63,266 bases of DNA. Origin: an uncultured Pseudoflavonifractor sp. (lineage in GTDB: Bacteria > Bacillota > Clostridia > Oscillospirales > Oscillospiraceae). The notes under the pieces are model-generated. The model made no database searches. It was not told the DNA's origin and worked only from the letters and a program-made list of their open reading frames with translations. The DNA is taken from positions 1 to 63,266 of the forward strand of contig CANDEE010000002.1 of the NCBI GenBank assembly GCA_947383685.1. The letters run 5' to 3'. Of this stretch, positions 1-8,479 are shown in pieces; within the stretch, counting starts at the first letter, position 1, and the number at the start of each line of letters is the position of its first letter. A program made the position numbers and the translations under genes.

Positions 1-53
1 CAGCGGCCTCCTGAACCCCATTCAGGCGCGATACCAAACTTCGCCACACCCGG
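1..53 (-). tRNA. tRNA-Pro(GGG), 5' part, cut by window edge
   Basis: Read on the minus strand from 53, the sequence begins CCGGGTG, then TG, a D stem GCGA/TCGC with an AGTTTGGTA loop, and an anticodon stem CCTGA/TCAGG around the loop ATGGGGT. The loop gives anticodon GGG, for proline. The variable region follows, and the T arm and acceptor 3' strand lie beyond the window. The pattern matches bacterial tRNA-Pro closely. Confidence 0.85.
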
Positions 54-87
54 ATATATTTCTGTCGCCCTCAGAAAGGGCACAATT

Positions 88-116
88 ATATTAGCACACT
101 TCCGCCCGCTTGGCAA
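88..116 (-). promoter_or_regulatory. SigA-type promoter for the tRNA
   Basis: On the minus strand, TTGCCA (116-111), a 17-base spacer and TAATAT (93-88) lie about 35 bases before the tRNA 5' end. TATAAT also occurs slightly shifted (90-85). Position and spacing fit a housekeeping promoter. Confidence 0.5.
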
Positions 117-160
117 GACCTTTTCCAAATTTTTTCTCCGCCCCCTGGCCTCCCTCACTC

Positions 161-186
161 ACCCTTCTTTCGCCCTAGCATAGACT
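161..186 (+). promoter_or_regulatory. Possible SigK/SigE-like promoter of the split host gene
   Basis: AC (161-162), 16 bases, then CATAGACT (179-186). This resembles the SigK pattern AC-N16/17-CATAnnnTa and also the SigE -10. It lies about 50 bases before the ATG at 237. The motif is short and degenerate, so chance is possible; it is notable because the downstream gene is interrupted in the style of sporulation genes. Confidence 0.3.
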
Positions 187-236
187 GGGTTTGGAAGGCA
201 TTGTCTTTCCCCATTCTCACTCGGGAGGTAACAAGT

Positions 237-353
237 ATGCCTGAAAAGGTCATGCCCGGCCCCGTTTCGGATACCGCCGGTATTCGGGAGGCCGTATGCG
301 TACACACTAAGAAAATCATGGACGCCTGCCGTGAGGAAGATATAGCACTTTAG
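237..353 (+). pseudogene. Split host gene, segment 1 of 3 (N-terminus)
   Basis: ATG at 237 follows a good ribosome binding site (GGGAGGT, 223-229). The first 36 codons belong to a conserved Cys-rich protein; in the lysogen the frame runs into phage DNA and stops at 351-353 after 38 residues. Codon 36 (342-344) contains the crossover point. Joined to 29204 onward, the frame continues without a stop through the second and third segments, giving 285 residues ending in a Cys/Gly-rich tail. From memory it resembles a Cys-rich protein family of Clostridia with no firm function; a spore-related role is inference. Confidence 0.75.
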
Positions 354-358
354 AAGTA
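337..358 (+). other. attL of the prophage
   Basis: Host half-site AAGAT (337-341), central AT (342-343) and phage half-site AGCACTTTAGAAGTA (344-358). The phage half is the reverse complement, with one mismatch, of the phage half in attR at 29189-29203. Symmetry therefore places the crossover at AT. Confidence 0.8.
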
Positions 359-383
359 TATGAATATCCACTCCCTTTTTGGT

Positions 384-421
384 AAAAAGCGAAAGGACCC
401 AACTCAATGAGAGCTGGGTCC
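384..421 (-). terminator. Terminator of the late phage operon
   Basis: On the minus strand a hairpin with arms at 421-412 and 404-395 (one G-T pair) is followed by TTTCGCTTTTT. It overlaps the last codons of the holin gene and would end late transcription before attL. Confidence 0.75.
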
Positions 422-874
422 CTCCACTTTTCCGCCGACAATATCCACAGTATCCTTGAGCGCCGCAATCGTCCTTCTGAGCCACTTGGGAATAGGCGCC
501 CCCATCTTCCCTGCGTTCTCTGCAATGGACCCTGCCTCGGTGAGGATATACCATGTAACCATCAGCGGGCAAAGGATAACAGTATAACGGAACGGCAATA
601 CGGCCCCCATATTAGCCAACAGCAGGCCCAATACCAAATCCAAGAGACCCGCTAAGGCCACATTGGCCACGCAACCGCCCTTATGCCACAGTCCATCCCG
701 AGCCAATTTACTGGACCACTCTCCTGCTTTGATGGCGGCAGCGGAACCTGTGAGATAGTCCAACAGCATAGCAACGATCCAGGCGATGACTAGCCAACCG
801 AACCAGCCCCAGAGGGCTGTCAGCAGACCAAGGACGGCTGTCACAGCCGCTTTGATGTGATTAACGTGTTCCAT
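404..874 (-). CDS. Phage holin
   Basis: 156 residues starting MEHVNHIK; the ATG at 874 has GGAGAG upstream. Hydrophobic segments lie at about residues 8-40, 62-90 and 95-115, with a charged C-terminus. This is the layout of the holin family of Clostridium toxin/phage regions (TcdE-like, phage holin 4 type). It forms pores in the inner membrane that release the adjacent amidase. It lies 1 base after the amidase stop, so lysis is a two-gene cassette at the operon end. Family assignment is by hydropathy and context. Confidence 0.8.
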   Translation of the reverse strand: MEHVNHIKAAVTAVLGLLTALWGWFGWLVIAWIVAMLLDYLTGSAAAIKAGEWSSKLARDGLWHKGGCVANVALAGLLDLVLGLLLANMGAVLPFRYTVILCPLMVTWYILTEAGSIAENAGKMGAPIPKWLRRTIAALKDTVDIVGGKVEGPSSH

Positions 875-875
875 G

Positions 876-1568
876 TCAACTCTCCTCTCTGGAGCCGCTA
901 TCGGCCTTCTCATAGCGTTTGAGCATTTCCCATACCTCCGCCCGGGTGCAAGTTTCCTCCGGGCGGGTACCATCAGTAATTCCCTTGTCCTTGGCCCAAC
1001 TCCTGGCTTCTGCGTACCAAGGGGCAACCGGAGGGCTACTGGGCTCCAGCCGCTTCTTAAACGCCGCCCAGGCGGCCTTGTCCATAAAGTAGGCCGGACA
1101 GTGCTTCCCTGTCACGTCAAAGTGCCGCACGACCCGTTCAATGGGGATATTGTACTTTGCCATCAGGGCACGGCCCAGCTCCGCCGCCCGATCCAGGGTG
1201 GCCTCCGTAGCCATGAGCCGGCCGTCTCGGCTGGTGTCGCACAGTTCAATAGATAGGCTGTTGGCATTGGTCACAACCCCGTAGAGACTGCCGCCTCCGG
1301 TCCGGGGGCAGTCGGACCACTTTTTGCCCCCCACGGCCCAAGCAATCCCCAAGTCTTCCACACTCTGATAGACAGCGGCATCATCTACGAAGTAGTGGGC
1401 GGAGGCTTGTACCACGCTATTTTGGTAGTATTTGGCGTTGTTGGCTGCCTTATCTCCATCGTTGCCTGTGTAATGGATCACCAGATACTTGATAGCCGAT
1501 GCAGGACGGCTTCCGCCCCGGTTCTTGGGATGGCAGGGCACAGAGATTGCCTGATTCAGGATGCTCAT
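876..1568 (-). CDS. N-acetylmuramoyl-L-alanine amidase (endolysin)
   Basis: 230 residues. An amidase_2/PGRP fold is indicated by YLVIHYTG (first zinc His), AHYFVDD, the SIELCD strand and RHFDVTGKHCPAYF, which has the distal zinc His and Cys. It cuts the bond between muramic acid and L-Ala of the stem peptide. Residues from about 180 (EARSWAKDKGITDG, CTRAEVWEML) resemble a single SLH-like wall-binding repeat, which would anchor the enzyme. The start codon overlaps the stop of the XkdX-like gene (ATGA), suggesting translational coupling. Confidence 0.92.
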   Translation of the reverse strand: MSILNQAISVPCHPKNRGGSRPASAIKYLVIHYTGNDGDKAANNAKYYQNSVVQASAHYFVDDAAVYQSVEDLGIAWAVGGKKWSDCPRTGGGSLYGVVTNANSLSIELCDTSRDGRLMATEATLDRAAELGRALMAKYNIPIERVVRHFDVTGKHCPAYFMDKAAWAAFKKRLEPSSPPVAPWYAEARSWAKDKGITDGTRPEETCTRAEVWEMLKRYEKADSGSREES

Positions 1569-1702
1569 TTTTTTGCACCCTCCTTTTTGATTTTGGCCGC
1601 CTGGGCTTTAGTCAACTGATCCTTTTTTGTAGCTTGATCCACCATGTCATCTGTCCAAAGACCCTGATCGTACCATCGTTTAACTTTTTCAACATCCAGC
1701 AT
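1565..1702 (-). CDS. XkdX-like small phage protein
   Basis: 45 residues starting MLDVEKVKRWYDQGLWT and ending in a lysine-rich tail. The pattern WYDxGLWTxxMVxxA is that of the XkdX family, small proteins of unknown role found between tail fibre and lysis genes in Firmicutes prophages. An AGGAG site precedes the ATG. The stop overlaps the amidase start. Confidence 0.75.
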   Translation of the reverse strand: MLDVEKVKRWYDQGLWTDDMVDQATKKDQLTKAQAAKIKKEGAKK

Positions 1703-1703
1703 G

Positions 1704-2060
1704 CTATTTCTCCTCCAGTAGCGTGTCTGTCATCATGGCGGTATAGGTCACCTGAGCCTCCAGCCGCTCCTGTGCAGTAGGAGGATGAGCGGAAATGTCC
1801 ACCCGGTCAGCGGCAATTTCTTCCTCTGTTCGGGCAACAGCCTTTCCATCCACCCACTTATAGAGGGGAACACCGTCCATCGTCCGTATGGTGGGGTTTT
1901 CTCCCCCGTTGGGGAAAAGGCGGAACTGATAGCCTCCCTGGTCGTTGATACAGATAGCTCCGGCAGTGTCCTTGTCAGGGTAAGGCCCATCGCTCCAGCC
2001 GTCTGTAATGCGCCCTTGGTCGTCTATAGTTATGTAGTGCTTATTGTAATAGCTATACAT
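1704..2060 (-). CDS. Tail-fibre-associated protein, XkdW-like position
   Basis: 118 residues starting MYSYYNKHYITID. The chosen ATG at 2060 follows AGGAGG; an upstream in-frame ATG has no such site. A central YQFRLFPNGGENP segment is followed by a C-terminal helix (ERLEAQVTYTAMMTDTL) of the kind seen in small proteins encoded after tail fibre genes. Function is unknown; a role in fibre assembly is inferred from position. Confidence 0.6.
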   Translation of the reverse strand: MYSYYNKHYITIDDQGRITDGWSDGPYPDKDTAGAICINDQGGYQFRLFPNGGENPTIRTMDGVPLYKWVDGKAVARTEEEIAADRVDISAHPPTAQERLEAQVTYTAMMTDTLLEEK

Positions 2061-2070
2061 GATCGGCCTC

Positions 2071-3207
2071 CTATAATTGGGCATCCAGCCGCAAGAAATT
2101 GCCGACTGCATTAAATCTTAATATCGTTCCATCTGTGGGTGGTGACGAGAAATCGCCTCTGATGATGATATAAACAGCACCATCCTGTGTCATCTGCTGG
2201 GCGTCAATTCTTGCGTTATTTACGAGGATCGTTTGGCCACCCCCTTGGTCATAAAATGGCAGGTTATTATTAAATAAAAGCGTAGCTATCGGTGGGATTC
2301 GCATGGACGATGGGAATGGGAACGTTAATAATATACTTTCAAAGCTATATGTTCCTAGCAAACCCACACCAACGTCCCTCGAATAGTATTGGCACTTCGC
2401 CAGTTCTTCTCCATAGTCCGGGATGGAGTTGAGCACCCAGTTGCCGTCCATATCCTGGTGGGCAAGGTGCTGGGTGCCTCCCAGTTCCAACATCACCGCA
2501 ATAAGATCAAATTGTGCGGACGCAAAGACGATTTGGGCGGTATCGTTACCCGTCAGGTCTTCTGGTACCACATAAGTGGTGCATAGCAGTCCAGATTGAT
2601 CGGAAGTTGCCTTCATTTTTGTCATATGACCAATACTTATCTCCCCTGTATTTTCCTTAAACAAGCAAGACAGGGTGTAAGTACCAGCCTTCAGCATCTC
2701 CATTCGCTGAAAAATATAGCTTTCATCCCCAGACCCAATAAGAGACACGCCCGTCGGGGTAATCTCCATTTGCATATCGGCGGATATTATCCAGCGGTCA
2801 GCACCGTAAGTAAATGGAGTGCTATATGTAGATTGTCCCTTCTGGTTGATGGAAAAGTTGGGGTTGTCTATCATGTTGTGCCCTATTCCCCCACTATAAA
2901 TCCACACTGCCGTAACACCATTGGAATCCAGACAGGTGTACTCAATATTTCCGTGGGCCGTGTCGATCCACCGTTGGCCGGGTGTGCCCAGATCAGTACG
3001 ACGGGGGCCTCGGGGTTCCAGCCGGGGCTTCACAACCACAGCATTCACACCGGTATCCTTGTAGGCACTGGTCTCAATGTCCCAGACCCACCAGGTGTTA
3101 TTCTCTATTATGGGGCCTTTGCCAATAGCAGCTTCAAACTGGGCAGCGGGATACTGGCTTTCATATAGTTTAAGATCGGTGCCTCCCGGGAGCATAATAT
3201 CAGACAT
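2071..3207 (-). CDS. Putative receptor-binding / tail fibre protein
   Basis: 378 residues starting MSDIMLPGGTDLKLYESQYP; the ATG at 3207 follows a GGAGG-type site, and the N-terminus overlaps the end of the upstream gene by 8 bases. An N-terminal part (about 1-110) with a WIDTAHGNIEYTCL segment is followed by a beta-rich C-terminus (NMIDNPNFSINQKGQ, ADRWIISAD) typical of carbohydrate-binding fibre modules. Position after the tail hub and before the lysis cassette fits host recognition. Confidence 0.6.
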   Translation of the reverse strand: MSDIMLPGGTDLKLYESQYPAAQFEAAIGKGPIIENNTWWVWDIETSAYKDTGVNAVVVKPRLEPRGPRRTDLGTPGQRWIDTAHGNIEYTCLDSNGVTAVWIYSGGIGHNMIDNPNFSINQKGQSTYSTPFTYGADRWIISADMQMEITPTGVSLIGSGDESYIFQRMEMLKAGTYTLSCLFKENTGEISIGHMTKMKATSDQSGLLCTTYVVPEDLTGNDTAQIVFASAQFDLIAVMLELGGTQHLAHQDMDGNWVLNSIPDYGEELAKCQYYSRDVGVGLLGTYSFESILLTFPFPSSMRIPPIATLLFNNNLPFYDQGGGQTILVNNARIDAQQMTQDGAVYIIIRGDFSSPPTDGTILRFNAVGNFLRLDAQL

Positions 3208-5530
3208 TTTGCGTTTCCTCCTTTTGTTCAGCCTCGGGGCGGCGGGAGTAAACAAAAATTGCGCCTGGCCCTCCGGCCGCACCAAAACTTCCATAGCCGC
3301 ATCTGAATCGGTATCCAGCTACTGTCTCCAGCGTGCCTCTAGTCAGTCCCTTCTTGACCTCATTGACAGCAGCTGCCACACCAAGGGCCCCATTTCCTCC
3401 GCCACCGTTCCCGCCAGCTCCACCTTCTCCAAACAGTGTGGAATCTGCAGGTGGAAGTGCATCAGCGCCGATCCCGCCCGTGGTACAGTGCACACGAACT
3501 AAGCTTGTAAATTCTCCCGTTTTTTCAAATACACCTAGCACGGATGATTGTGTGGGATATTCTCCGTTTTGACCATTCGCCCCAAATGCGGGACCCCCAC
3601 CGCTTGCTCCGTAGCCTTCATAGGTAAATGCTCCGTATCCAGTATCCCAGTTTCCATGCTTTTCCCCTAAATATATCTTTGATTCATAGCCAACACCTGG
3701 TATGAAAGTCTGGCCGTCAATGACGAGAGTGTCACCCGGCACCGGTTCAATCTTGACTACCTGATGACCCATTTCCGTAACCCTCTTTGCATTAACGCCA
3801 CTGCCGCGTCCCCCTTTATACCCAGCCTTTCCTGGTTTTGCATAAACAGTTCCACTCAGGGGCTCTGTCCAGCCGTATGGATGGATTACCCCCTCCTCAC
3901 TGCTGTGGTCAGCAAAGGTTGACGCTGCGCTTGCTCCACCCGGCAATCCAACTTCCGTGCCTGCGTTGCCGGGAGTGCCGCAGGCAAATGGGATTTGTTG
4001 GCCCGGAGTAACCGGCATTTCAAACTCAAAAATTTTTCCACCGGAACCTGGTTTGCCGGATTCTCCGCCCTCGCCGCCAAGGCCCGACATGAGAACTTCA
4101 TAATAGTGCGTGCTGTCACTATAAGAGTTGGAATATTGCTCCTTTGGTGGCGCAGGAGGCTGCTGTCCATCCTCTCCACGACCTCCACCCTGTCCTGACG
4201 CCATCACAGCCACCCGGAGGAGATAGACGCCTTCCGGCACGATATAGACGCCTTTGCCTGTCAGTATGTCCAGGTGAGTAAAGTTTGGTTTCTCGGGCTG
4301 TGGTTCATAATCTGTAACGATAGTACACTGGGCTTTTAGGTTGGATGAGACATTGATTTCCAGCCGCTCCAAGAAACCAACAGACGCCTCTCCAAATGGG
4401 TCTGAAAGGCTCAACTGGTCCCCCGCCGCTTCTCCTTCCAAAGAGATGGCGGCAGAAATCGTTTTTGCAGAGCTGTAATAGTCCAGTAGCCGCTTGGCCA
4501 CGTTACTGGAGTTGGTCAGGTTGACCAGGGTAACATCCGTGACCCGTTTAACATTTTCTGTCCCAGAATCCCTTTTTCCCATGTTCAGGGTAACTACCTG
4601 GGTTAAATGGGTATAGGGCCGGCCAGTAAGGGTCCCTATTCCGAAAACCCTTGCCCAATTTACTCCATTGTCCAAGACCTGAAGGGAACCCGTGGCCTGG
4701 AGGTCAAACACCGGTGCCTCATCAAAAGCTACAAACTGTTCCTGGCTCACGCTACTCACAATTTCCGTGTTGTCAAAGAGGGTCACTGGGTCAACCGGAA
4801 GAGTACTGTAGCTATGCTCTGTTACCTCCACGCCAGTAGCCGGGGAAGAATAATCGACAGAACCACCATAGTAGATACGGTTATCTGGGACAGCCTTCTG
4901 AGTGTTTTCCCCAAGATAACAAAAGACCATATTCCCATCATCATCTTTCCCTACGGAAACCCCATAGGCAAATAGTAGTTGATGGAGATTTTTTCGTTTG
5001 GTACCAATGGGGAGCCAGCCATAAACTTTAATCCGCGCCACGGCTGCCGTGCATTTGAAAGGAACCACACCACCGATAATTTCAGTGGCTACCACGTCAA
5101 ACGTCTGCCCGGTGTAGATATTCCCCAAATGCTGCTGTTTGTCCAGCAACCCTATGGCTGATACGGCGTTAATCTGGTAATAAGGCTGTGCCACCCGCTC
5201 CACATTGTGTGAGTAATACTTTCCCTTCAGGGCTCCGTCCCGATACCAATATACTGGGGTAGCGTAAGGCAGTTTACGAAGCTCCAACTGAGGAACCCGG
5301 TGGGCAAAAAGGTATCCGTCCGCCGTTTTGACACCCTGGTATCCCTTTGGAGCCCACAGTTCAAAAAGCCGCCCGGAAAAGAGTACGACAGGGGTCAGCT
5401 CATCCACGGACAAACGGTTGCCTACCAAATCTACCGCAGTTATCATCGAGAGTGATTTAAGCCGACTGTCCTCAAAGGTATAGAGGGGCTCAGCAGGGTT
5501 TCCGATAATGATAACATCTCTGGCGGGCAT
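3200..5530 (-). CDS. Tail tip / hub protein with glycine-rich C-terminus
   Basis: 776 residues. The N-terminal ~450 residues look like a baseplate hub protein (siphovirus Tal or gp27-like), with beta-strand blocks such as QLELRKLPYATPVYWYRDG and IYTGQTFDVVATEIIGG. From about 460 onward the sequence is rich in Gly (GQGGGRGEDGQ, GLGGEGGESGKPGSGG, GAGGNGGGGNG). This resembles glycine-rich fibre tips that form polyglycine-type host-contact domains. It is the largest tail gene here and probably fuses hub and tip functions. The division is inference from composition. Confidence 0.6.
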   Translation of the reverse strand: MPARDVIIIGNPAEPLYTFEDSRLKSLSMITAVDLVGNRLSVDELTPVVLFSGRLFELWAPKGYQGVKTADGYLFAHRVPQLELRKLPYATPVYWYRDGALKGKYYSHNVERVAQPYYQINAVSAIGLLDKQQHLGNIYTGQTFDVVATEIIGGVVPFKCTAAVARIKVYGWLPIGTKRKNLHQLLFAYGVSVGKDDDGNMVFCYLGENTQKAVPDNRIYYGGSVDYSSPATGVEVTEHSYSTLPVDPVTLFDNTEIVSSVSQEQFVAFDEAPVFDLQATGSLQVLDNGVNWARVFGIGTLTGRPYTHLTQVVTLNMGKRDSGTENVKRVTDVTLVNLTNSSNVAKRLLDYYSSAKTISAAISLEGEAAGDQLSLSDPFGEASVGFLERLEINVSSNLKAQCTIVTDYEPQPEKPNFTHLDILTGKGVYIVPEGVYLLRVAVMASGQGGGRGEDGQQPPAPPKEQYSNSYSDSTHYYEVLMSGLGGEGGESGKPGSGGKIFEFEMPVTPGQQIPFACGTPGNAGTEVGLPGGASAASTFADHSSEEGVIHPYGWTEPLSGTVYAKPGKAGYKGGRGSGVNAKRVTEMGHQVVKIEPVPGDTLVIDGQTFIPGVGYESKIYLGEKHGNWDTGYGAFTYEGYGASGGGPAFGANGQNGEYPTQSSVLGVFEKTGEFTSLVRVHCTTGGIGADALPPADSTLFGEGGAGGNGGGGNGALGVAAAVNEVKKGLTRGTLETVAGYRFRCGYGSFGAAGGPGAIFVYSRRPEAEQKEETQNV

Positions 5531-5541
5531 TGCGCTCCCTC

Positions 5542-5940
5542 CTATTCCGGATACCGCTGAGGTCGGATTGGAACAAATAAGATGGACAGGCCATGCCAGC
5601 GACGTTTCCCAGCCAGTTTCCCGCCGTCCTTCATCCGCCCGCTGTGGATTTGAGCATCGTAGGAAATGGTATCCTGCCCATAAGGAAGTTCCACACGGTG
5701 AGATGCTACAGGGGCAGATACAGCGTGGAAGAAAGCGTCAAAGTCCTCCGGGAAGAAAGGATCCGGCTCTACGTCCATCTGGTGGCTGTACTCCGTTCCC
5801 TTCATATCTCGATATGTCTCCCAGTTCAGCATTTTCCCTGCATTATCCCCCTCCTGGAGTTCAAAGGACAGATACATGCTGTCATAGACCACCCTGATCC
5901 GGTATTCCTTTCCGTCCATCTTGATGGGTGAAAAGGTCAT
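5542..5940 (-). CDS. Tail protein of unknown role (distal-tail position)
   Basis: 132 residues (MTFSPIKMDGKEYRIRV...). Beta-rich with no recognisable catalytic motif. It is encoded between the tape measure and the tail hub, where siphoviruses place the distal tail (Dit) protein, though it is shorter than most Dit proteins. It may be a Dit N-domain equivalent that starts the baseplate ring. Confidence 0.5.
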   Translation of the reverse strand: MTFSPIKMDGKEYRIRVVYDSMYLSFELQEGDNAGKMLNWETYRDMKGTEYSHQMDVEPDPFFPEDFDAFFHAVSAPVASHRVELPYGQDTISYDAQIHSGRMKDGGKLAGKRRWHGLSILFVPIRPQRYPE

Positions 5941-5945
5941 TCTCT

Positions 5946-7868
5946 TTACCCTCCCTCAATGAGACTGTCTCCCAGCCGTGTGCTCTCCACATGAATGAGG
6001 GGCGTCAGCGTCCGAATCAGGGGAGCCAGCGGTCCGGTAAAATCCACCGTGACCTTGGTAGCCTTCTGCCCTCCAGCCACTCCGGCCAGCTCCTCCCGCA
6101 TGAGCCCCCGAAGCATAGATTCAGGAGCCGCCACCTCCCGCTCGGTCTTGTTATCCCCAAGGATCCCAAGTGTAGGGGCATTGGGGGCAAAAACAGCGCC
6201 GGAAGCAAAGCCTTGGACATTATAGGCCCGGCCGCTCTGGCCGCTGCCTACATCCGGGAGGCCCAAGCTGATCCCGTCACCGTCCACACTGTCGACATCC
6301 TTTTTGGCACCAAACAAGGCATTAAGGGCTTCCACCAGCAACCAGACAGCAGCGACAACACCGCCAATGATTAACACCCATTTGCCGATTGTCAGAGCGA
6401 ATGCCCCCGCCCCGATGGATGCCGCCCCGCTTGCCGCTGTAAAGGCTCCCATGACCGAGGTAATGGATGCTATAGTCTGTGCAACAGGGGCCAGTAGAGC
6501 AACCCCTCCAACAAGGCCAAGGATGCCACCCTGAGCGGCAGTGGGCAAATTGGTAAACCACTGAATCATATTGGAAAGAGCGCTGGTCACGCCAGTAACA
6601 ATGGGTAGGAGAACCTCTGCGAGTTGGGCAGACGCTTTCTGAAACTCATAAGAGGCTGTTGCATTATTCACCAAGTCCTGGTTATTCTCCTCCCAGGCCC
6701 GGTGCGCCTCGCCCAGCCCATTTCGGGCAAGCTCTTGCAGTGCGTAGAGCTGCCGGCCCTCCGTGCTGGTGGCTATCTCCATATTCTTGTTGAGTTGCTC
6801 GGTGGAAACGCCCAGGCGATCCAAAAGCTCCGCATACTGGCCCGTAGCCTGACCGGTGGCAATGGTTTCTTGAAGACTATCCGCCAGGCTTTCAATCTTG
6901 AGGGTATCAGGAAATGCCTCAACAGCGCCGGAGATTTCCTCCACGGCTTGTCCAAGACTGTTACTTGTAAAGCCCGCTTGGAGCAGATTGGACAGTGTCT
7001 CAATGGCGGAATTGGAATCACCAGAGACGGCAGTAAGGGTTTTCATGTGGGTGTCAATTTCATCCATGCCTACGCCGGCCCTGGTTGCACTCTCCTCCAG
7101 CATGGACATCTTGGTTCTGAACTCATCTGTCGCCGGAACCGTGGCAAAGATAGCAGCACCGATAGCGGCAGCAGCCTTAGATACCGGAGCAAGTGCCTTG
7201 GCGGCGTTCTTAGCTTTGCCGCTAAACCCATCCAGGGATTCCGCAAGCTGGGCAGAGTCAGCCTGGGCCTGGGCACTCTCCACCGAGAAATCCTCCATGG
7301 ACGCCGTGGCGTCATCAAGACTGACCTTTGTCTCCACAAGCTCCCGCTGGAGCTCCTGGTAGGCGTCAACGCTGATGGGCCGCCCCAGTTTCTCGTAGGT
7401 GTCAGCCATTTTCTGTCTAAGTGACTCGGCCTTCCTTTCAGTGGCCTCCAAGTCTTTCTGGTAGGACGCCCACTCTTTGCCGGACTTGTCAAAGCCCAGG
7501 TCTTCCATGGTGGCAAGCGTTTTTTTAAGACTGGCTGCGTCGTCCTCCGTCTGCTTCAGTCGGGTCTGAATCTGGGCCTGGGAGTTGATCCACTTCTGGT
7601 AAAGCGCATCGTTCGGCGTGGCGTTTTCCAGTGCTTGCTGGAGGGTGGCATACTTATCTCCCAGCTGCTCGGTGGACTTCTGCAAAAGCTCTTGCTTTTG
7701 GGTCAGCAGCTCCACATTCTTGGGATCGAGCTTGAGCAGCTTATTCACTTCTTTCAGGCTGCGCTGGGTCTTTTGGATGGAGGTATCGGCAGTCTTAAGC
7801 GCTTTATCCAGTTTGGTAACATCGCCGTTGATCTCAATGGTGATGCCCTTAATAGTCTTGTTAGCCAT
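5946..7868 (-). CDS. Tail tape measure protein
   Basis: 640 residues. The N-terminal ~220 residues are long coiled-coil helices (DKALKTADTSIQKTQRSLKE and following). A TP901-type tape measure core follows, then hydrophobic helices at about 430-520 (GILGLVGGVALLAP, WVLIIGGVVAAVWLL). It sets tail length and helps DNA pass the membrane. Length predicts a fairly short siphovirus tail. It follows the frameshifted chaperone pair, as in lambda-like phages. Confidence 0.9.
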   Translation of the reverse strand: MANKTIKGITIEINGDVTKLDKALKTADTSIQKTQRSLKEVNKLLKLDPKNVELLTQKQELLQKSTEQLGDKYATLQQALENATPNDALYQKWINSQAQIQTRLKQTEDDAASLKKTLATMEDLGFDKSGKEWASYQKDLEATERKAESLRQKMADTYEKLGRPISVDAYQELQRELVETKVSLDDATASMEDFSVESAQAQADSAQLAESLDGFSGKAKNAAKALAPVSKAAAAIGAAIFATVPATDEFRTKMSMLEESATRAGVGMDEIDTHMKTLTAVSGDSNSAIETLSNLLQAGFTSNSLGQAVEEISGAVEAFPDTLKIESLADSLQETIATGQATGQYAELLDRLGVSTEQLNKNMEIATSTEGRQLYALQELARNGLGEAHRAWEENNQDLVNNATASYEFQKASAQLAEVLLPIVTGVTSALSNMIQWFTNLPTAAQGGILGLVGGVALLAPVAQTIASITSVMGAFTAASGAASIGAGAFALTIGKWVLIIGGVVAAVWLLVEALNALFGAKKDVDSVDGDGISLGLPDVGSGQSGRAYNVQGFASGAVFAPNAPTLGILGDNKTEREVAAPESMLRGLMREELAGVAGGQKATKVTVDFTGPLAPLIRTLTPLIHVESTRLGDSLIEGG

Positions 7869-7886
7869 GGCTCTTCCCTCCTCTCC

Positions 7887-7905
7887 GGTGTTCTAAATGG
7901 ACACC
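7887..7905 (-). repeat. 19-bp hyphenated palindrome, copy a
   Basis: GGTGTTC TAAAT GGACACC on the plus strand, in the short gap between the chaperone extension stop (7912) and the tape measure start (7868). It is one of five related sites, all intergenic and all inside the prophage. Confidence 0.7.
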
Positions 7906-7911
7906 AATGGA

Positions 7912-8116
7912 TCACATCCTGGCAAACCGATCCATATCCTCCTGATCTGCGAGCGTTGCGTACTCCCCGTCCCGGTCATTGTTGGCCTCTGCATACATGT
8001 CATTGACCATGCCAATGGTGAGGAGCTCCAAGTCGCTGAGAGAGATGCCCAACTGCACAGCCCGCAGGAGGAAGAGGGCAGTGGTCATCTCACGCTCACT
8101 CGCTTTTATTTTTTTT
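7912..8116 (-). CDS. Tail chaperone extension (gpT part of gpGT), made by -1 frameshift
   Basis: This frame has no convincing start of its own and overlaps the end of the upstream chaperone gene at a run of eight A (8116-8109, minus strand) read CAA AAA AAA TAA. A -1 slip on A AAA AAA reads ATA AAA GCG and continues for 65 codons, giving a 184-residue gpGT. This is the classic lambda G/GT arrangement, used to load the tail tube protein on the tape measure. The extension has a helical segment (MTTALFLLRAVQLGISLSDLE). Confidence 0.8.
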
Positions 8117-8465
8117 GCGGGAAATCGGTCTGGTGCATATTGGCTGTCCACAGCTCCTCAATAACCGGGAAGACCTGATAGATGGACATACTGCTAAAAC
8201 CCTCCAGCCACTCATCGGCAGTCGCCGATACATGGTCTGGGTCTGCGTGTTTTGCCATCGCGTAGGCAAGGTTTTCAAACAAATCCAAAGCCTCCAGGGG
8301 AAGTGAGCTTATGGTCTTACCATTTCCCTGCTTCTGTACTAGCTCTACCAGTTTTTTCATATCTACCAGCACATCCCGCCCATAGACCTGGCGGTAAATT
8401 CGGGGCAAGGCAGCGGAGGCCTTAAAACGAACCTCCCTGTCATCAATGGTGACTGTCCTCTCCAT
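8106..8465 (-). CDS. Tail assembly chaperone gpG
   Basis: 119 residues (MERTVTIDDREVRFKASAAL...). The IYRQVYGRD segment and a small helical domain are typical of siphovirus tail assembly chaperones encoded between tail tube and tape measure. It ends in KK just at the slippery A run, where a fraction of ribosomes should shift to make the longer gpGT. The normal stop is TAA at 8108-8106. Confidence 0.8.
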   Translation of the reverse strand: MERTVTIDDREVRFKASAALPRIYRQVYGRDVLVDMKKLVELVQKQGNGKTISSLPLEALDLFENLAYAMAKHADPDHVSATADEWLEGFSSMSIYQVFPVIEELWTANMHQTDFPQKK

Positions 8466-8479
8466 TGCCGCCAGCCCCC

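Noticed and set aside
1395..1780. Plus-strand readings across the late phage genes
   Set aside because: These are antisense to well-supported minus-strand genes and have no ribosome sites or family motifs.
7887..7905. 19-bp palindromes as simple transcription terminators
   Set aside because: Copies a to d lack a T run on the transcribed strand and have only 7-bp arms. Only copy e could end transcription, and on the opposite strand.
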